64,000 nucleotides of DNA from Oscillospiraceae bacterium (GTDB taxonomy: Bacteria > Bacillota > Clostridia > Oscillospirales > Oscillospiraceae), in contig JAHHRQ010000004.1 of the NCBI GenBank assembly GCA_020025715.1, positions 1-64,000 on the forward strand. The letters are read 5' to 3'. The notes under the pieces were generated by a model. The model did not search any database and was not told the DNA's origin. It saw nothing but the letters and a program-made list of their open reading frames with translations. This document shows positions 1 through 9,065 of this stretch, in pieces. Within the stretch, counting starts at the first letter, position 1. The number at the start of each line of letters is the position of its first letter. The position numbers and the translations under genes are program-made.

Positions 1-29
1 ATTATAATAAAACAGATTTTCTTTTTCAT
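1..29 (-). CDS. Start of a probable lipoprotein gene, cut by the left edge
   Basis: Only nine codons are in the window (MKKKICFII), which looks like the beginning of a signal peptide. A clear ribosome binding site (GGAGG, 6 bases before the ATG) precedes it, and it starts 14 bases after the stop of the anti-sigma gene on the same strand. In the second sigma/anti-sigma cassette of this window the same position is taken by a large lipoprotein, so a lipoprotein of that family is the best guess. The family assignment is inference from context. Confidence 0.5.
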
Positions 30-42
30 GCTCTGCCTCCGT

Positions 43-1548
43 TCATTTAAATGCTGTCCAGTCAATACTGTCTGCATCTCTTTCCATTGTTCCCACATCT
101 ATACCCGACAGCTGCACAAGGATATAGGCGTTTGCAGTCTCATAAAAGGCATAAGGGCCGCTCTTTTTATCCGGCCCATCGCTGTACAGCAGAACAGTTT
201 CACCGCAGGCGGTTTCATATGCCCATGCGCGTTTGTATTCGTCTACGGATGTATAGTGAAAAAGTCCGGTATAAAGGGCGTCTTTGGGTATGTAGTGGTA
301 CTGAATATATGAGTTTTCCTCCTGAACATTGTAAAACCACGCCCCGTTGTCGTAGCATACTGCTCCCGGAAAAAATTCATTGCCCTCTGATTTTTTCTTT
401 GCAAACCTTAGAGAGTATTTATCCCCGAGCCGCTGAAGCTCTGCGTCAATATCGGCATAGCCCTCCATGCCGTAAGTGCCGGTAAAGCAGAAGCCGTAGA
501 AATTTTCGGTAAAGAAATCCTGAAATTCCTTCGCTGCCATATAAACAGAGCTTTCCTCAAAATCTTTTATTTTCTTCTGTATATCTCTGTTGTCCTCTGC
601 CCAGCGCTTTTGAGCGAGAATTTCACCTGCTCTGTCGTTTTTAAGGCAGAGCGCTTTAAAGTCTGTTTCATCTGCAAGCTTTCTGCATAAAGTTTCCGGC
701 TCCGGTGCGGCCGAGTCTGTATCCTTAAGGGCAATTTCAATAAAGGTCTCTCCGTCTGGGCTTACGTAGGAAATCACTTTAGAATTATCAGGATATACAG
801 ATATGAACACCCCCTGCTCTTTTGCAGTCATGTAGTCTGTTTCCGCGGCTTCTCCTACGTTTTTCAGAATGGTGGGGTAGGGATATATGCTGCCGCTTTG
901 AATCCGGTGTATCGAAAGTACATAATTATTTCCCTCAATTTCCGCCTCACACTCGGCATTAAATGAGCCGTCATCAAATACATAGCCGTCCAGTCCGTGA
1001 AGCTGCATATCGGTAAATTTTCCCGCTCCTGTAAGCTCATAGAATTCCTGTTCATTTGAAAAGCTTAAATTTTCCGTATAGAGTTTAAGCTTATATTTAT
1101 CCGCTATCCCGTACAGAGTGTCAAGCATTTGGGGGCTGTCTGCAAAGTACATCTGTGATATAAGATAGCGCTTTTCGTCCCCCTCTCTGTATTGGGGATC
1201 TAAGCCAATACCGCCGTTTTCGTCCATTTCCACTGTAAATGCAGTCCACCATTCAAGACTTCCTTTATAGGTGGGACTTTCTTTGAAACCGTTGGGAATG
1301 AAGGTATACCGTTCCTGACCTCCTGCATCCGGCGGCAGCTGAGCCTGACGCTCTTTTCTGCCCAGAAGGCCCGAAGCCATTGCAGCGGCAGTCAAAAGCC
1401 CCGCAATAACGGCGGCTATAAGTACGGTGCGCCATATTTTTCTGTGCCCTGTCTTTTTACTTTCAAGATAGCCCATGGCACAAGCCGTGTCCTCCACGAA
1501 TTCTTCCCTGATGCCTGACATGGCTTTAAGTATATCGGTGTTAGTCAA
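43..1548 (-). CDS. Membrane-anchored anti-sigma factor-like protein 1
   Basis: 501 residues. A short cytoplasmic N-terminus carries DILKAMSGIREE, followed by one transmembrane helix at about residues 39-62 and a large extracytoplasmic domain. The TTG start overlaps the stop of the sigma gene (TTGA) and has AGGAGG seven bases upstream, so the two are translationally coupled. The protein aligns over its length with the second anti-sigma-like protein (6768-8330): both have the DIL-AM-GI-EE start, the single helix and an IADKY-LKL segment. The inferred role is to hold the partner sigma factor inactive until an outside signal arrives. No enzyme motif was recognised in the outer domain. Confidence 0.75.
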   Translation of the reverse strand: MTNTDILKAMSGIREEFVEDTACAMGYLESKKTGHRKIWRTVLIAAVIAGLLTAAAMASGLLGRKERQAQLPPDAGGQERYTFIPNGFKESPTYKGSLEWWTAFTVEMDENGGIGLDPQYREGDEKRYLISQMYFADSPQMLDTLYGIADKYKLKLYTENLSFSNEQEFYELTGAGKFTDMQLHGLDGYVFDDGSFNAECEAEIEGNNYVLSIHRIQSGSIYPYPTILKNVGEAAETDYMTAKEQGVFISVYPDNSKVISYVSPDGETFIEIALKDTDSAAPEPETLCRKLADETDFKALCLKNDRAGEILAQKRWAEDNRDIQKKIKDFEESSVYMAAKEFQDFFTENFYGFCFTGTYGMEGYADIDAELQRLGDKYSLRFAKKKSEGNEFFPGAVCYDNGAWFYNVQEENSYIQYHYIPKDALYTGLFHYTSVDEYKRAWAYETACGETVLLYSDGPDKKSGPYAFYETANAYILVQLSGIDVGTMERDADSIDWTAFK

Positions 1549-2102
1549 AACAAGCCCTCCTTTTCCAGATAGTCCCGCAGTCTGAGCCGTGTGCGGTAGA
1601 GGCTTGTCCTGACCTTGCCCTCGGAAAAGCCCAGCTTTTTCGCAATTTCCGCGTTGGAGGCTATAAACCAGTAGCGGGCAATAAATATACGCCTGTCGTC
1701 AGTACGAAGTGTGATGCAAAAGCTGTCTATGGCGTTCATAAGCTCAGAGAGTTCATATTCCTCCTCTACGCTTTTAGGTGCGGGAATACAGCTTTCAAGC
1801 TCGGAGAGAGCCATTTCCAGCCGGTTTCCTCCCCGCTTCTGTCTTGACAGACTCCGCTTTCGGTTAATTGCAAAATTTCTGCATATTGTGCTCAGAAATC
1901 CGCCCAGATTTTTCGGCCGCTTATCCGGCATCTGGTTCCACGCCGACATCCATGTGTCATTTATGCACTCCTCTGCATCTTCATTGCAGCAGCATATATT
2001 CCGCGCAATATTCCGGCAGTATCCGCCGTATTTCAGGTCTGATTCGGTTATGGCCTGCTCTTTTCGCTGCCAGTACAGCTCTACTATGGCAGAATCTTCC
2101 AT
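1545..2102 (-). CDS. ECF-type sigma-70 family RNA polymerase sigma factor 1
   Basis: 185 residues with a region 2 part (YGGYCRNIARNICC, then EDAEECINDTWMSAWN) and a C-terminal region 4 helix-turn-helix (NAEIAKKLGFSEGKVRTSLYR). It would direct RNA polymerase to a small regulon, probably including itself. The start was moved to the ATG at 2102: it has a good Shine-Dalgarno sequence and gives exactly the length and MED-IVELYWQR start of the paralogue at 8324-8881. It is the first gene of a sigma/anti-sigma/lipoprotein cassette. Its promoter region contains an element shared with the divergent lipoprotein gene. Confidence 0.9.
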   Translation of the reverse strand: MEDSAIVELYWQRKEQAITESDLKYGGYCRNIARNICCCNEDAEECINDTWMSAWNQMPDKRPKNLGGFLSTICRNFAINRKRSLSRQKRGGNRLEMALSELESCIPAPKSVEEEYELSELMNAIDSFCITLRTDDRRIFIARYWFIASNAEIAKKLGFSEGKVRTSLYRTRLRLRDYLEKEGLF

Positions 2103-2130
2103 GCTCCGCCTCCCTCCTGTCATTATATAA

Positions 2131-2157
2131 AGACAACATTTTTCTTAAATTGTCACA
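2131..2157 (-). promoter_or_regulatory. Candidate ECF promoter of the sigma 1 operon
   Basis: On the minus strand this reads TGTGACAA, 13 bases, then TTGTCT, about 29 bases before the sigma 1 start codon. The same element with the same spacing faces the other way at 2202-2228. A -10 containing GTCT is typical of ECF sigma factors, so self-activation by sigma 1 is a reasonable inference. GACAA and TTGTC also form an inverted repeat, so a regulator-binding site is the alternative reading. Confidence 0.45.
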
Positions 2158-2201
2158 GTAATTTATAAATTTTATTATACACCTGTATTTACCGAAAAAG
2201 C

Positions 2202-2235
2202 TGTGACAAAGCTGAAAATAAATTGTCTGTATAGT
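2202..2235 (+). promoter_or_regulatory. Candidate ECF promoter of lipoprotein 1
   Basis: TGTGACAA (2202-2209), 13 bases, TTGTCT (2223-2228), then TATAGT (2230-2235), about 53 bases before the ATG of the plus-strand lipoprotein gene. It matches the element on the opposite strand at 2131-2157 in sequence and spacing, suggesting both divergent transcripts answer to the same sigma factor. Confidence 0.45.
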
Positions 2236-2287
2236 AAGGGATGAAATCCTGACAGCATAAATTGTTAAGAAACAGAAAGGAGCAACA

Positions 2288-4480
2288 ATGAAGAAAAAAT
2301 TTTTCGTAATACTGCTTGTTTTAATCCAGATTTTTTGTATTGCAGCCTGCGGGAAAGCCTCGGAGGGCAGCACAAACAGGAAGGAAAAAAACACGGAAGT
2401 AGAGGCAAAGGACGTTTCCATGGGGCAGCAGTTAAGGGCCTATACTATCGGGAACTCATCGGAAAAAAGTGATATACGGATAATCAGCTATGATGTAGCT
2501 GAAAACACAGTCTGCTATTGCGGTAGTTATGTTAAAAACAGCGGGGGCGACAGCCTCAGCTATGCAATACAGCTTTGGAAAATGAACACAGACGGAGGCG
2601 GAAAAACGCTGCTGACAGAGTTTGACATGAATGATATGGGCATCACGGATATGTGCATTAAAGACGGCGGAAATATCCTCCTGCTTGGCTCAAAAGGCGA
2701 TCTCGACGCAGGGGGCAGCTATGTAATATTTGAATACAGCCCTGCCGGAGAGCTTATAAAAGAGCATGATCTTGGAACGCTGCTGCAAGGCGCAGCCCCG
2801 ATGAGCATTGAATATTCAAACGGCATCTGCTTTCTGGCAGACGTGGGAGTTGTCTATGCGCTTAACCTTGACTCATCTCAGCTCGTATACAGCTTTAAAT
2901 CCGGCAGCTACATTCCGTACATCAGCTTTTTAAAGGACGGACGGCTTATTGCAGGCTATCCGGAGGAAAACACATTCAGCCTTAAAATTTTAAGTCCGGC
3001 TGACGGCAGTGTTCAGACTGAAAAGACCTTTGATGTGCCCTATATTTCAGCATACGGCGGACTTACATGGGATATATATCTTGATGACGGCAAGGCGCTT
3101 TACGGTTATATGCCGGACAGCGACATGATGGAAAAAATAATAACATGGAGTTCCCTCGGCATTTTAGGCGGCAAAGTGACAGAGTTTCCGGAGGGCGGCT
3201 TTATATGCCATGGCAGAACCGATTTTGACAGCATTGATCCCCTTTTTGTGCTGAGAGAGGAAACCCTTCCCGAAGGCAGGGAAATGCACACCCTTATCCT
3301 TGCCACCGTTGCAGGAAATGATTACGGCTCCGGGCTTAAAGACATGATAAACAGCTGGAACAGAGCCAACCCCTTTTCAAAAATAGAGCTGCGCGACTAC
3401 TCAGTTTACAGCAGCAGCGATAACCCTCAGGGTGCTCAGCTTCAAATGGCAAAGGATGTGGCCTCGGGAATAATACCGGATATATATGATTTTGCTCCGG
3501 CTGTAAACGAAGACTACATCTCCATATCCTTAAATCCCGCATCCATGGCAAAACGGGGGCTTTTAGAGGATTTGAACCCATACATAGACTCTGACCCCGA
3601 AATAAGGCGTGAGGACATCTTTGACAACCTGTTAAAAGCTTTTGAGATTGACGGTGGTCTTTATGAAATATTCGGGCAATACAGCTTTCTGACAGCCTAC
3701 GGCCCCGCCTCTTTAACAGGAGGGCCGGAAAACCGGAATTATGAAAATCTCCGCCGGATTGCAGACAGCAACGGCTTCGGTTCTGCTTTCGGCTCCGACT
3801 GGGAGGATAAAGCAGACCTGCTCATTCAGCTTGTTGAAAAATCCGGCACAAAGCTTGTAGACTGGAGCAAGGGCGAGTGTTATTTTGAGTCGGAATATTT
3901 TATGAATCTGCTTCGGGAAGTCAGCGTTCCTTATGCGGGACTGAACGTGGATACGCCCCACATGATAGACAGATTAAAAAACAGAAACGGCCTTTTAATT
4001 ATTGATACCCAATCTACCATGTGGTGTCCCACTGCCCCCTCGGTATTTGGGGATGATTTTGAATACACGGGACTGCCGGAGGTGGGAAATGCAGTCAGCA
4101 CCGCCGGAACCTTCGGCATATCCTCCAGCTCGAATTATAAGGATGAGTGTTGGGCATTTCTGCGCCGGCAGCTGCTCCCGGCAAATGATTTCAGCGTCAG
4201 TCTGAGTATGCGGCGTGATGAAGTGGCTGCACTCAAAGTCTTTGAGCTAAGCAGAGCGAAAGAGGACGGCATCATGCAGCATCACCCCTACATTGAACAT
4301 GCCATAGACAAGCTTATTTCCGCCATAGCTCAGGTTGAGATTGGGGTAAGACCTGACGCGCAGATAAGAGCTATCGTAAGTTCCGAGGCAGCGGATTACT
4401 TTGCCGGTGTAAGAAGTGCCGAGGAAACAGCGGCAAACATTCAGGCAAGAGTAAGTATTTATATGGCGGAGCAGAGCTGA
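2288..4480 (+). CDS. Large solute-binding-protein-like lipoprotein 1
   Basis: 730 residues. A signal peptide ends in a lipobox (IAAC, Cys about 21), so the protein should be lipid-anchored outside the membrane. The first ~340 residues contain repeated short strand-rich segments resembling a beta-propeller. From about residue 350 the sequence resembles family 1 extracellular solute-binding proteins (DMINSWNRANPFSKIELRDY, later ASGIIPDIYDF and DECWAFLRRQL). The C-terminus (RVSIYMAEQ) is shared with the other two complete lipoproteins here. No ABC permease or ATPase lies beside it. It is divergent from sigma 1 and shares its promoter-like element. A sensing role is inference; a classical transport role cannot be excluded. 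Confidence 0.8.
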   Translation: MKKKFFVILLVLIQIFCIAACGKASEGSTNRKEKNTEVEAKDVSMGQQLRAYTIGNSSEKSDIRIISYDVAENTVCYCGSYVKNSGGDSLSYAIQLWKMNTDGGGKTLLTEFDMNDMGITDMCIKDGGNILLLGSKGDLDAGGSYVIFEYSPAGELIKEHDLGTLLQGAAPMSIEYSNGICFLADVGVVYALNLDSSQLVYSFKSGSYIPYISFLKDGRLIAGYPEENTFSLKILSPADGSVQTEKTFDVPYISAYGGLTWDIYLDDGKALYGYMPDSDMMEKIITWSSLGILGGKVTEFPEGGFICHGRTDFDSIDPLFVLREETLPEGREMHTLILATVAGNDYGSGLKDMINSWNRANPFSKIELRDYSVYSSSDNPQGAQLQMAKDVASGIIPDIYDFAPAVNEDYISISLNPASMAKRGLLEDLNPYIDSDPEIRREDIFDNLLKAFEIDGGLYEIFGQYSFLTAYGPASLTGGPENRNYENLRRIADSNGFGSAFGSDWEDKADLLIQLVEKSGTKLVDWSKGECYFESEYFMNLLREVSVPYAGLNVDTPHMIDRLKNRNGLLIIDTQSTMWCPTAPSVFGDDFEYTGLPEVGNAVSTAGTFGISSSSNYKDECWAFLRRQLLPANDFSVSLSMRRDEVAALKVFELSRAKEDGIMQHHPYIEHAIDKLISAIAQVEIGVRPDAQIRAIVSSEAADYFAGVRSAEETAANIQARVSIYMAEQS

Positions 4481-4533
4481 AATACCGCTGTATAGGCCGT
4501 TCATAATGCAATTTTCGTTCTTTCCTTGCAGAT

Positions 4534-4573
4534 AAAAAAGTCTGCGGGTGCAATCAGTACCCGCAGGCTTTTT
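4534..4573. terminator. Bidirectional terminator between convergent lipoprotein genes
   Basis: Stem CTGCGGGT/ACCCGCAG with a nine-base loop, flanked by an A run on the left and a T run on the right. It can serve lipoprotein 1 (plus) and lipoprotein 2 (minus). Confidence 0.85.
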
Positions 4574-4577
4574 CTGT

Positions 4578-6758
4578 TTATCCTCTTTCGGCGTTATAGG
4601 TTTTAATTCTGGAGGCTATATCGGCGGAAACGGTCTCGAGGTCTGTATCTCCTGCAAAATAGCTCTCCGCCAGCTGATTTACGGCAGTGAAAATTTCGTC
4701 ACCCTCACGGCAGACGGCTGAAATGTTATTCAGCATATACTCGTATAATTTAAGGCTTCGGTGGTAGTCGTATGTATATTCCCTGTCGTCTATACTGATT
4801 GTATTTTCAAGCTTTGAAAGTGTGTCCATGTGCAGCTCATAGGCTGAGCGGCTGAGAGGTATACCCGCCCTGAATTCCCATTCACTCACCAGATACTGAT
4901 CCTGAAACAGAATCTTTATAAACTCCCATGCCCCTTCCTTATTTTGAGACCCGCTCATTATTGCAAATTCATTGCATGGCCGCATAAGATAACTTCCGCC
5001 CTCTCCCATCGGCAGGCCGGAAACACTGTACGGCGCGCCGAATGCGGCCTCAAGCTCTGCTACGCCTGCATCTCTGCATTGGGGCGTATCACCGCCGGAA
5101 AAGATTAAATCCGTACACTCACAGAGGGCAAAGGTCTGCATTTTCCGGTTGACACTTGTAATTGCATCATCAACTATCTCGCCGGATGAAAGTTTATCAT
5201 AATATTCCTTCTGCTCCTCCTCGCTGTCGCCAACAGGTTCGGGGCGGAGAGGAAGGCAGGCTGCAAAGCTGAGGGCAGCTGCCACCTGTTCTGCGCTGTA
5301 ATCCCGGAGAGAATTTGAAAAGGCGTAAAGCATGAAATCCTCCCTATATAAGGTAGACCCGAATACATTTTCCGTGCCCCCTGCAAGCTCCGCCAGCTCG
5401 CCCCAGCTGCTGACACCGTTTTCCGGCAGTAGCTCAGTGGGGCCTGCAAGAAAAATGAGCTTAAAGCTGGGCGCAATGCTTAAAAGCTTATCTCCGCTTT
5501 TCATGGCATTAAGAGGTGCTTTCATAAAAAAGTCCTCCCCCATGTCCCGCTCTATATATGGCATAAGGTCTTCACACACCGAGGGCGTTACAACAGAGCC
5601 TTTAAAGCCCGCCAGATCTATTATATCCGGCCCCTCCCCTGATGCTATATCCGCCCCCAGCGCCTCTTCCGGATCGGGTGCGTCAAAATAGTTTTTCAGC
5701 TTAATTTCATACTGCTTATTTTCTATGCTGAAAGCACTTATAACCATGTCGTAATTATAATACCAGCCGGGGTCAAAATTCACCGCCAGAGTTATGGTTT
5801 TCTGCTCCTTGGGCAGGCTGTTTTTATCTACCTTATGAATGATTTTATAGGGATTAAACTCGTCTCTGGGGTCATAAGTTATGAAGCTCTTTCCCTCCTC
5901 AACCACTACTGCGCCGTTTTTTCTCATATGCAGAGGCTCAAAGGAGTAAACAACTTCCCGCTCCGTACTTCCGATTTTCCGTCGGAAATAGCTTTCATCA
6001 TTAAACATATAGATGCAGCCATTTGAAATTCCCGCCCATGAAAAATCCTCCTCAAATTGGTCTATTTTCAAAAGCTCCCCTGTGCTTTCGTCAAAATAAA
6101 GAATGTCGCCGTCGGTTCTTCCGTAAAGATAAATTCCCTCAGGCTTCTGGTGAACCTCATACCAGTCATAAAGCTCATGGGTTTTTATAAGCTCTCCGGC
6201 GGTATTATAGACCTGCATTTGATAATAACCGTTGTTGGCTTCATCCCAATAGGCAGTCATAATTATAAAGCAGTTAAGTCCTGTATAGAGTTTTGCGTCT
6301 CCATGCTCCACCCGAAAGCTTAAAAGCTGCTGTTTATCGCCGGAAAGTTCAGAATAAACGGTAAAGTCTACATATCTCTCCTCTCTGTTTTCCCGGCTCT
6401 CCATGTAGATAAGTCCCCAGATAGGAGAGCCGGTAACCTTCTGCATAACATCCCGCTCATTCATTTCCCTTATGATTTTACCGTCCATGTCCGTTTCGTA
6501 AAAAGCGGGCTCTTCTTTCAGAAACTTCATGTCCTCCACATATACGCTCTCCGGCGCTGAACCTAAAATAAGGGGGTCTATAATTCTGCTGTCCATATGG
6601 AAAATGTCTACGGTATATACCATTTCCCCGCTCTGCTCTGAGTTTTCGGCTGTATTGGAGGCTGTTTCCGCCTCATTGCCGCTCTCTTCCTTTCTGCCGC
6701 AGGCGCAAAGGCTTAAAAGGAGCGCGGCGCAGATAAATACTGATAATATTTTTTTCAT
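4578..6758 (-). CDS. Large solute-binding-protein-like lipoprotein 2
   Basis: 726 residues with a signal peptide and lipobox (LCAC). The N-terminal ~330 residues form a propeller-like region. The C-terminal half is solute-binding-like: a first strand after TITLAVNFDPGW, then IASGEGPDIIDL and KEGAWEFIKIL. It ends in SRIKTYNAERG, comparable to the ends of lipoproteins 1 and 3. It starts nine bases after the stop of anti-sigma 2, so sigma 2, anti-sigma 2 and this lipoprotein form one operon. With no transport genes nearby, it may feed ligand information to the anti-sigma protein. That function is inference. Confidence 0.8.
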   Translation of the reverse strand: MKKILSVFICAALLLSLCACGRKEESGNEAETASNTAENSEQSGEMVYTVDIFHMDSRIIDPLILGSAPESVYVEDMKFLKEEPAFYETDMDGKIIREMNERDVMQKVTGSPIWGLIYMESRENREERYVDFTVYSELSGDKQQLLSFRVEHGDAKLYTGLNCFIIMTAYWDEANNGYYQMQVYNTAGELIKTHELYDWYEVHQKPEGIYLYGRTDGDILYFDESTGELLKIDQFEEDFSWAGISNGCIYMFNDESYFRRKIGSTEREVVYSFEPLHMRKNGAVVVEEGKSFITYDPRDEFNPYKIIHKVDKNSLPKEQKTITLAVNFDPGWYYNYDMVISAFSIENKQYEIKLKNYFDAPDPEEALGADIASGEGPDIIDLAGFKGSVVTPSVCEDLMPYIERDMGEDFFMKAPLNAMKSGDKLLSIAPSFKLIFLAGPTELLPENGVSSWGELAELAGGTENVFGSTLYREDFMLYAFSNSLRDYSAEQVAAALSFAACLPLRPEPVGDSEEEQKEYYDKLSSGEIVDDAITSVNRKMQTFALCECTDLIFSGGDTPQCRDAGVAELEAAFGAPYSVSGLPMGEGGSYLMRPCNEFAIMSGSQNKEGAWEFIKILFQDQYLVSEWEFRAGIPLSRSAYELHMDTLSKLENTISIDDREYTYDYHRSLKLYEYMLNNISAVCREGDEIFTAVNQLAESYFAGDTDLETVSADIASRIKTYNAERG

Positions 6759-6767
6759 ATTCAGCTC

Positions 6768-8330
6768 CTATCTGAACACTTTAAAATTGATGTCGTCGGC
6801 AAAGGTTTCAAGCTCGTAGGCAGAGTTATAATAATCGGCACGTCCCACCGCATAGCCCTTTTCGCTCTCAAAAAGGATTATATTTTCTTTATGCTCCGTT
6901 CCGTGTACATTTCCTCTGCTCCATACGGAAATATGCACGATGTCACCGTGCTCTGTTTTATAAAACCAGCTCTCGGCATCTTTCGTAAGGTTTACATAAT
7001 TTCCGTTTAGTACGGTGCACAGTGCGCCTTTTGGAATATAGCAGAGTGTTCCGCCGCTGACGCTGAACTGAACACATCCGTTTGAAAGCAGACATTCGGG
7101 ATAGCAGGCTGAGTAAGATGGATTTTCTGCAAAGCCCGCCTTTTCCAACGCCTCCTCCAAGCTTAATTCATACAGAAATTCAAAGCTTTCGGGAGCTTCA
7201 AGCTGATACTTTTCACCGATTGCCAGAAGCTTGGAATTATCCTCCGGCATTATCTCACCGCAAAGCGCCCCATACTCCGCGGCGGCTCTGCCCTCCGGGG
7301 TTTCAGAAAATTCTTCTGCCGTAACTGCCCCGCAAGGCTCCGTGCATACAGTGGGGCCGTGGCGCAAAGCTGAAAGGTCGGGCTTACACTGTGCCGCTTT
7401 ATGAAAATCGATAAGGTCTGCAATTTCCTCCGCCTGCTCAGGGCTTTCAACGGTTGACCATTCATAGCCGGCACTCAGCTCAATAAAGGCCTGTCCCTCG
7501 CTGTATGATGCAATCATGGAGTGCTTTTCGCCGTTATAGCTTATTATAAGCTTATTGCCGAACAGGTTTTCATACTCCCATTCCTCAAAGCTGTCCGGCT
7601 CCTCGGAGGGGGAAAACCATGGCACCAGCGTTCCCGCCATATGTCGAAACAGGGTGAAATCAAGTCCCTTTTGTATCAGCCCATCTTCTATCCACTCCGG
7701 CTCTCCGGTGGGAATGAAGCAGTCCCACTTAAATGAACCGTCCTCGTAGACATAGCCGCCGCTTTGGCAGTTTTGGGGCAGAAATGCTTCTGTGCCGATA
7801 GAATTATAAAAATCTTCTGTATTCAAAGGGGATAAATGGTCGTAATGCAGCTTCAGGTTGTATTTATCGGCAATTTCAAAGAGCCTGTCCGCCATTTCCT
7901 GATTGGTTGCCCCGTAAAAATGGCAGGTATCGGCATATTTCTTTTCAGCACCGCTTAGGAAATCAGCATCGGGGCTGCCATTATTTTTCCAATAATACGC
8001 CGTCCACTCAGCACTGGCTTTATATTCATTACTGCCCTTATAGCCGTTGGCGCTTTTCCAGTAGTCCTTTGCTTCGCTCTGCTCTGTGCTTGGGGCGTGA
8101 GGTAATGCAGGCTCAGTTTCATAGCTTCTTGCCCCAATGCCGAACCAGCCTAAGGAATAGGCAGTAACCGTAAAGAGGGCTGAGATTACAGCGGCAATCA
8201 ATACCGCTTTCCACGGAAATTTAAAGCCTCGTTTTGGCTCTGTGCCAAGCTCCAGAAGCTCTCCGGCCTCTGCCAGTTTTTCCTCCTCAATGCCGTCCAT
8301 GGCATTTAAAATATCATATGGCTTCAGCAT
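6768..8330 (-). CDS. Membrane-anchored anti-sigma factor-like protein 2
   Basis: 520 residues, paralogue of the protein at 43-1548. N-terminal DILNAMDGIEEE, one transmembrane helix at about 41-63, then a large outer domain. Matching segments include YKASAEWTAYYWKNNG and LFEIADKYNLKLHYDHLSP against the corresponding parts of paralogue 1. The ATG lies inside the end of the sigma gene (seven-base overlap ATGCTGA), indicating coupled translation. It is expected to bind and restrain sigma 2 at the membrane, a role assigned from position and topology. No known outer-domain family was recognised. Confidence 0.75.
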   Translation of the reverse strand: MLKPYDILNAMDGIEEEKLAEAGELLELGTEPKRGFKFPWKAVLIAAVISALFTVTAYSLGWFGIGARSYETEPALPHAPSTEQSEAKDYWKSANGYKGSNEYKASAEWTAYYWKNNGSPDADFLSGAEKKYADTCHFYGATNQEMADRLFEIADKYNLKLHYDHLSPLNTEDFYNSIGTEAFLPQNCQSGGYVYEDGSFKWDCFIPTGEPEWIEDGLIQKGLDFTLFRHMAGTLVPWFSPSEEPDSFEEWEYENLFGNKLIISYNGEKHSMIASYSEGQAFIELSAGYEWSTVESPEQAEEIADLIDFHKAAQCKPDLSALRHGPTVCTEPCGAVTAEEFSETPEGRAAAEYGALCGEIMPEDNSKLLAIGEKYQLEAPESFEFLYELSLEEALEKAGFAENPSYSACYPECLLSNGCVQFSVSGGTLCYIPKGALCTVLNGNYVNLTKDAESWFYKTEHGDIVHISVWSRGNVHGTEHKENIILFESEKGYAVGRADYYNSAYELETFADDINFKVFR

Positions 8331-8881
8331 AAGCCCTCCTCTTTTAGAAACACTCTCAGCCGACTCCTTATGCGGGAGAGCATACTTTTAATTTTGCTCT
8401 GGCTGAAGCCTGTTTTTTCGGCTATGCGGCTGATCGGCGCAAGATAGTAGTAACGGCAGATAAAAACAGTCTGCTCGTCCTTTTTAAGGGTATTCACAAA
8501 GCGGCGCAGCTCCCTTTTAAGCTCCGCTTCTTCCACTTCCCGCTCCACGTTCTGAGGGGAGGATATACATTCCGCCAGCTCCTCAATGGCTGCCGGCATC
8601 TCCCCGCCGCCCCTTTTCTTTCGGGTGTTGGTTCTGAAGCGGTATATGGAAATGTTCCTCACTATCCCTCCCAAAAAGACGGAGAGCAGCGCAGGTCTTT
8701 TATCCGGCATCAGGTTCCACGCTTTAAAATATGTGTCGTTTACACATTCCTCCGCATCCTCATAGTTTCCGCATATATTTTTTGATATGCTGCGGCAGTA
8801 TGTACCGTATTTCGTTTCCGTCTCCGGTATGGCGCTTTGGGAGCGCTGCCAGTAGAGTTCAACGATTTCTCTGTCTTCCAT
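8324..8881 (-). CDS. ECF-type sigma-70 family RNA polymerase sigma factor 2
   Basis: 185 residues, the same length as sigma 1 and similar throughout: ELYWQRSQSAIPETETKYG, NICGNYEDAEECVNDTYFKA and MPDKRPALL in region 2, and ISRIAEKTGFSQSKIKSML in region 4. It heads the cassette sigma 2, anti-sigma 2, lipoprotein 2. Upstream there is a looser relative of the sigma 1 element (TGCGAC at 8939-8944 and GTC at 8921-8923 on the minus strand, spacing two bases shorter), so recognition may differ. Confidence 0.9.
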   Translation of the reverse strand: MEDREIVELYWQRSQSAIPETETKYGTYCRSISKNICGNYEDAEECVNDTYFKAWNLMPDKRPALLSVFLGGIVRNISIYRFRTNTRKKRGGGEMPAAIEELAECISSPQNVEREVEEAELKRELRRFVNTLKKDEQTVFICRYYYLAPISRIAEKTGFSQSKIKSMLSRIRSRLRVFLKEEGLC

Positions 8882-9023
8882 GTTAAGCCTCCAATCTAAG
8901 CTGCCTTCATATATAGATACGACAAATAATTCCGCCAGGTCGCATTTTATAAAAAAATTATATCAAATCGGAGCGTTGCCCACAATCGCATATATCTTTT
9001 ATGTGAGTACAGCATTGCCGAAT

Positions 9024-9057
9024 ATAAAAAACACCACCGACATTGTCGATGGTGTTT
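9024..9057 (-). terminator. Terminator of the long CoA-transferase-like gene
   Basis: Stem AAACACCA/TGGTGTTT with an inner CGAC/GTCG pairing, followed on the minus strand by a T run. It lies just after the stop at 9066. Confidence 0.75.
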
Positions 9058-9065
9058 GAATTTGC

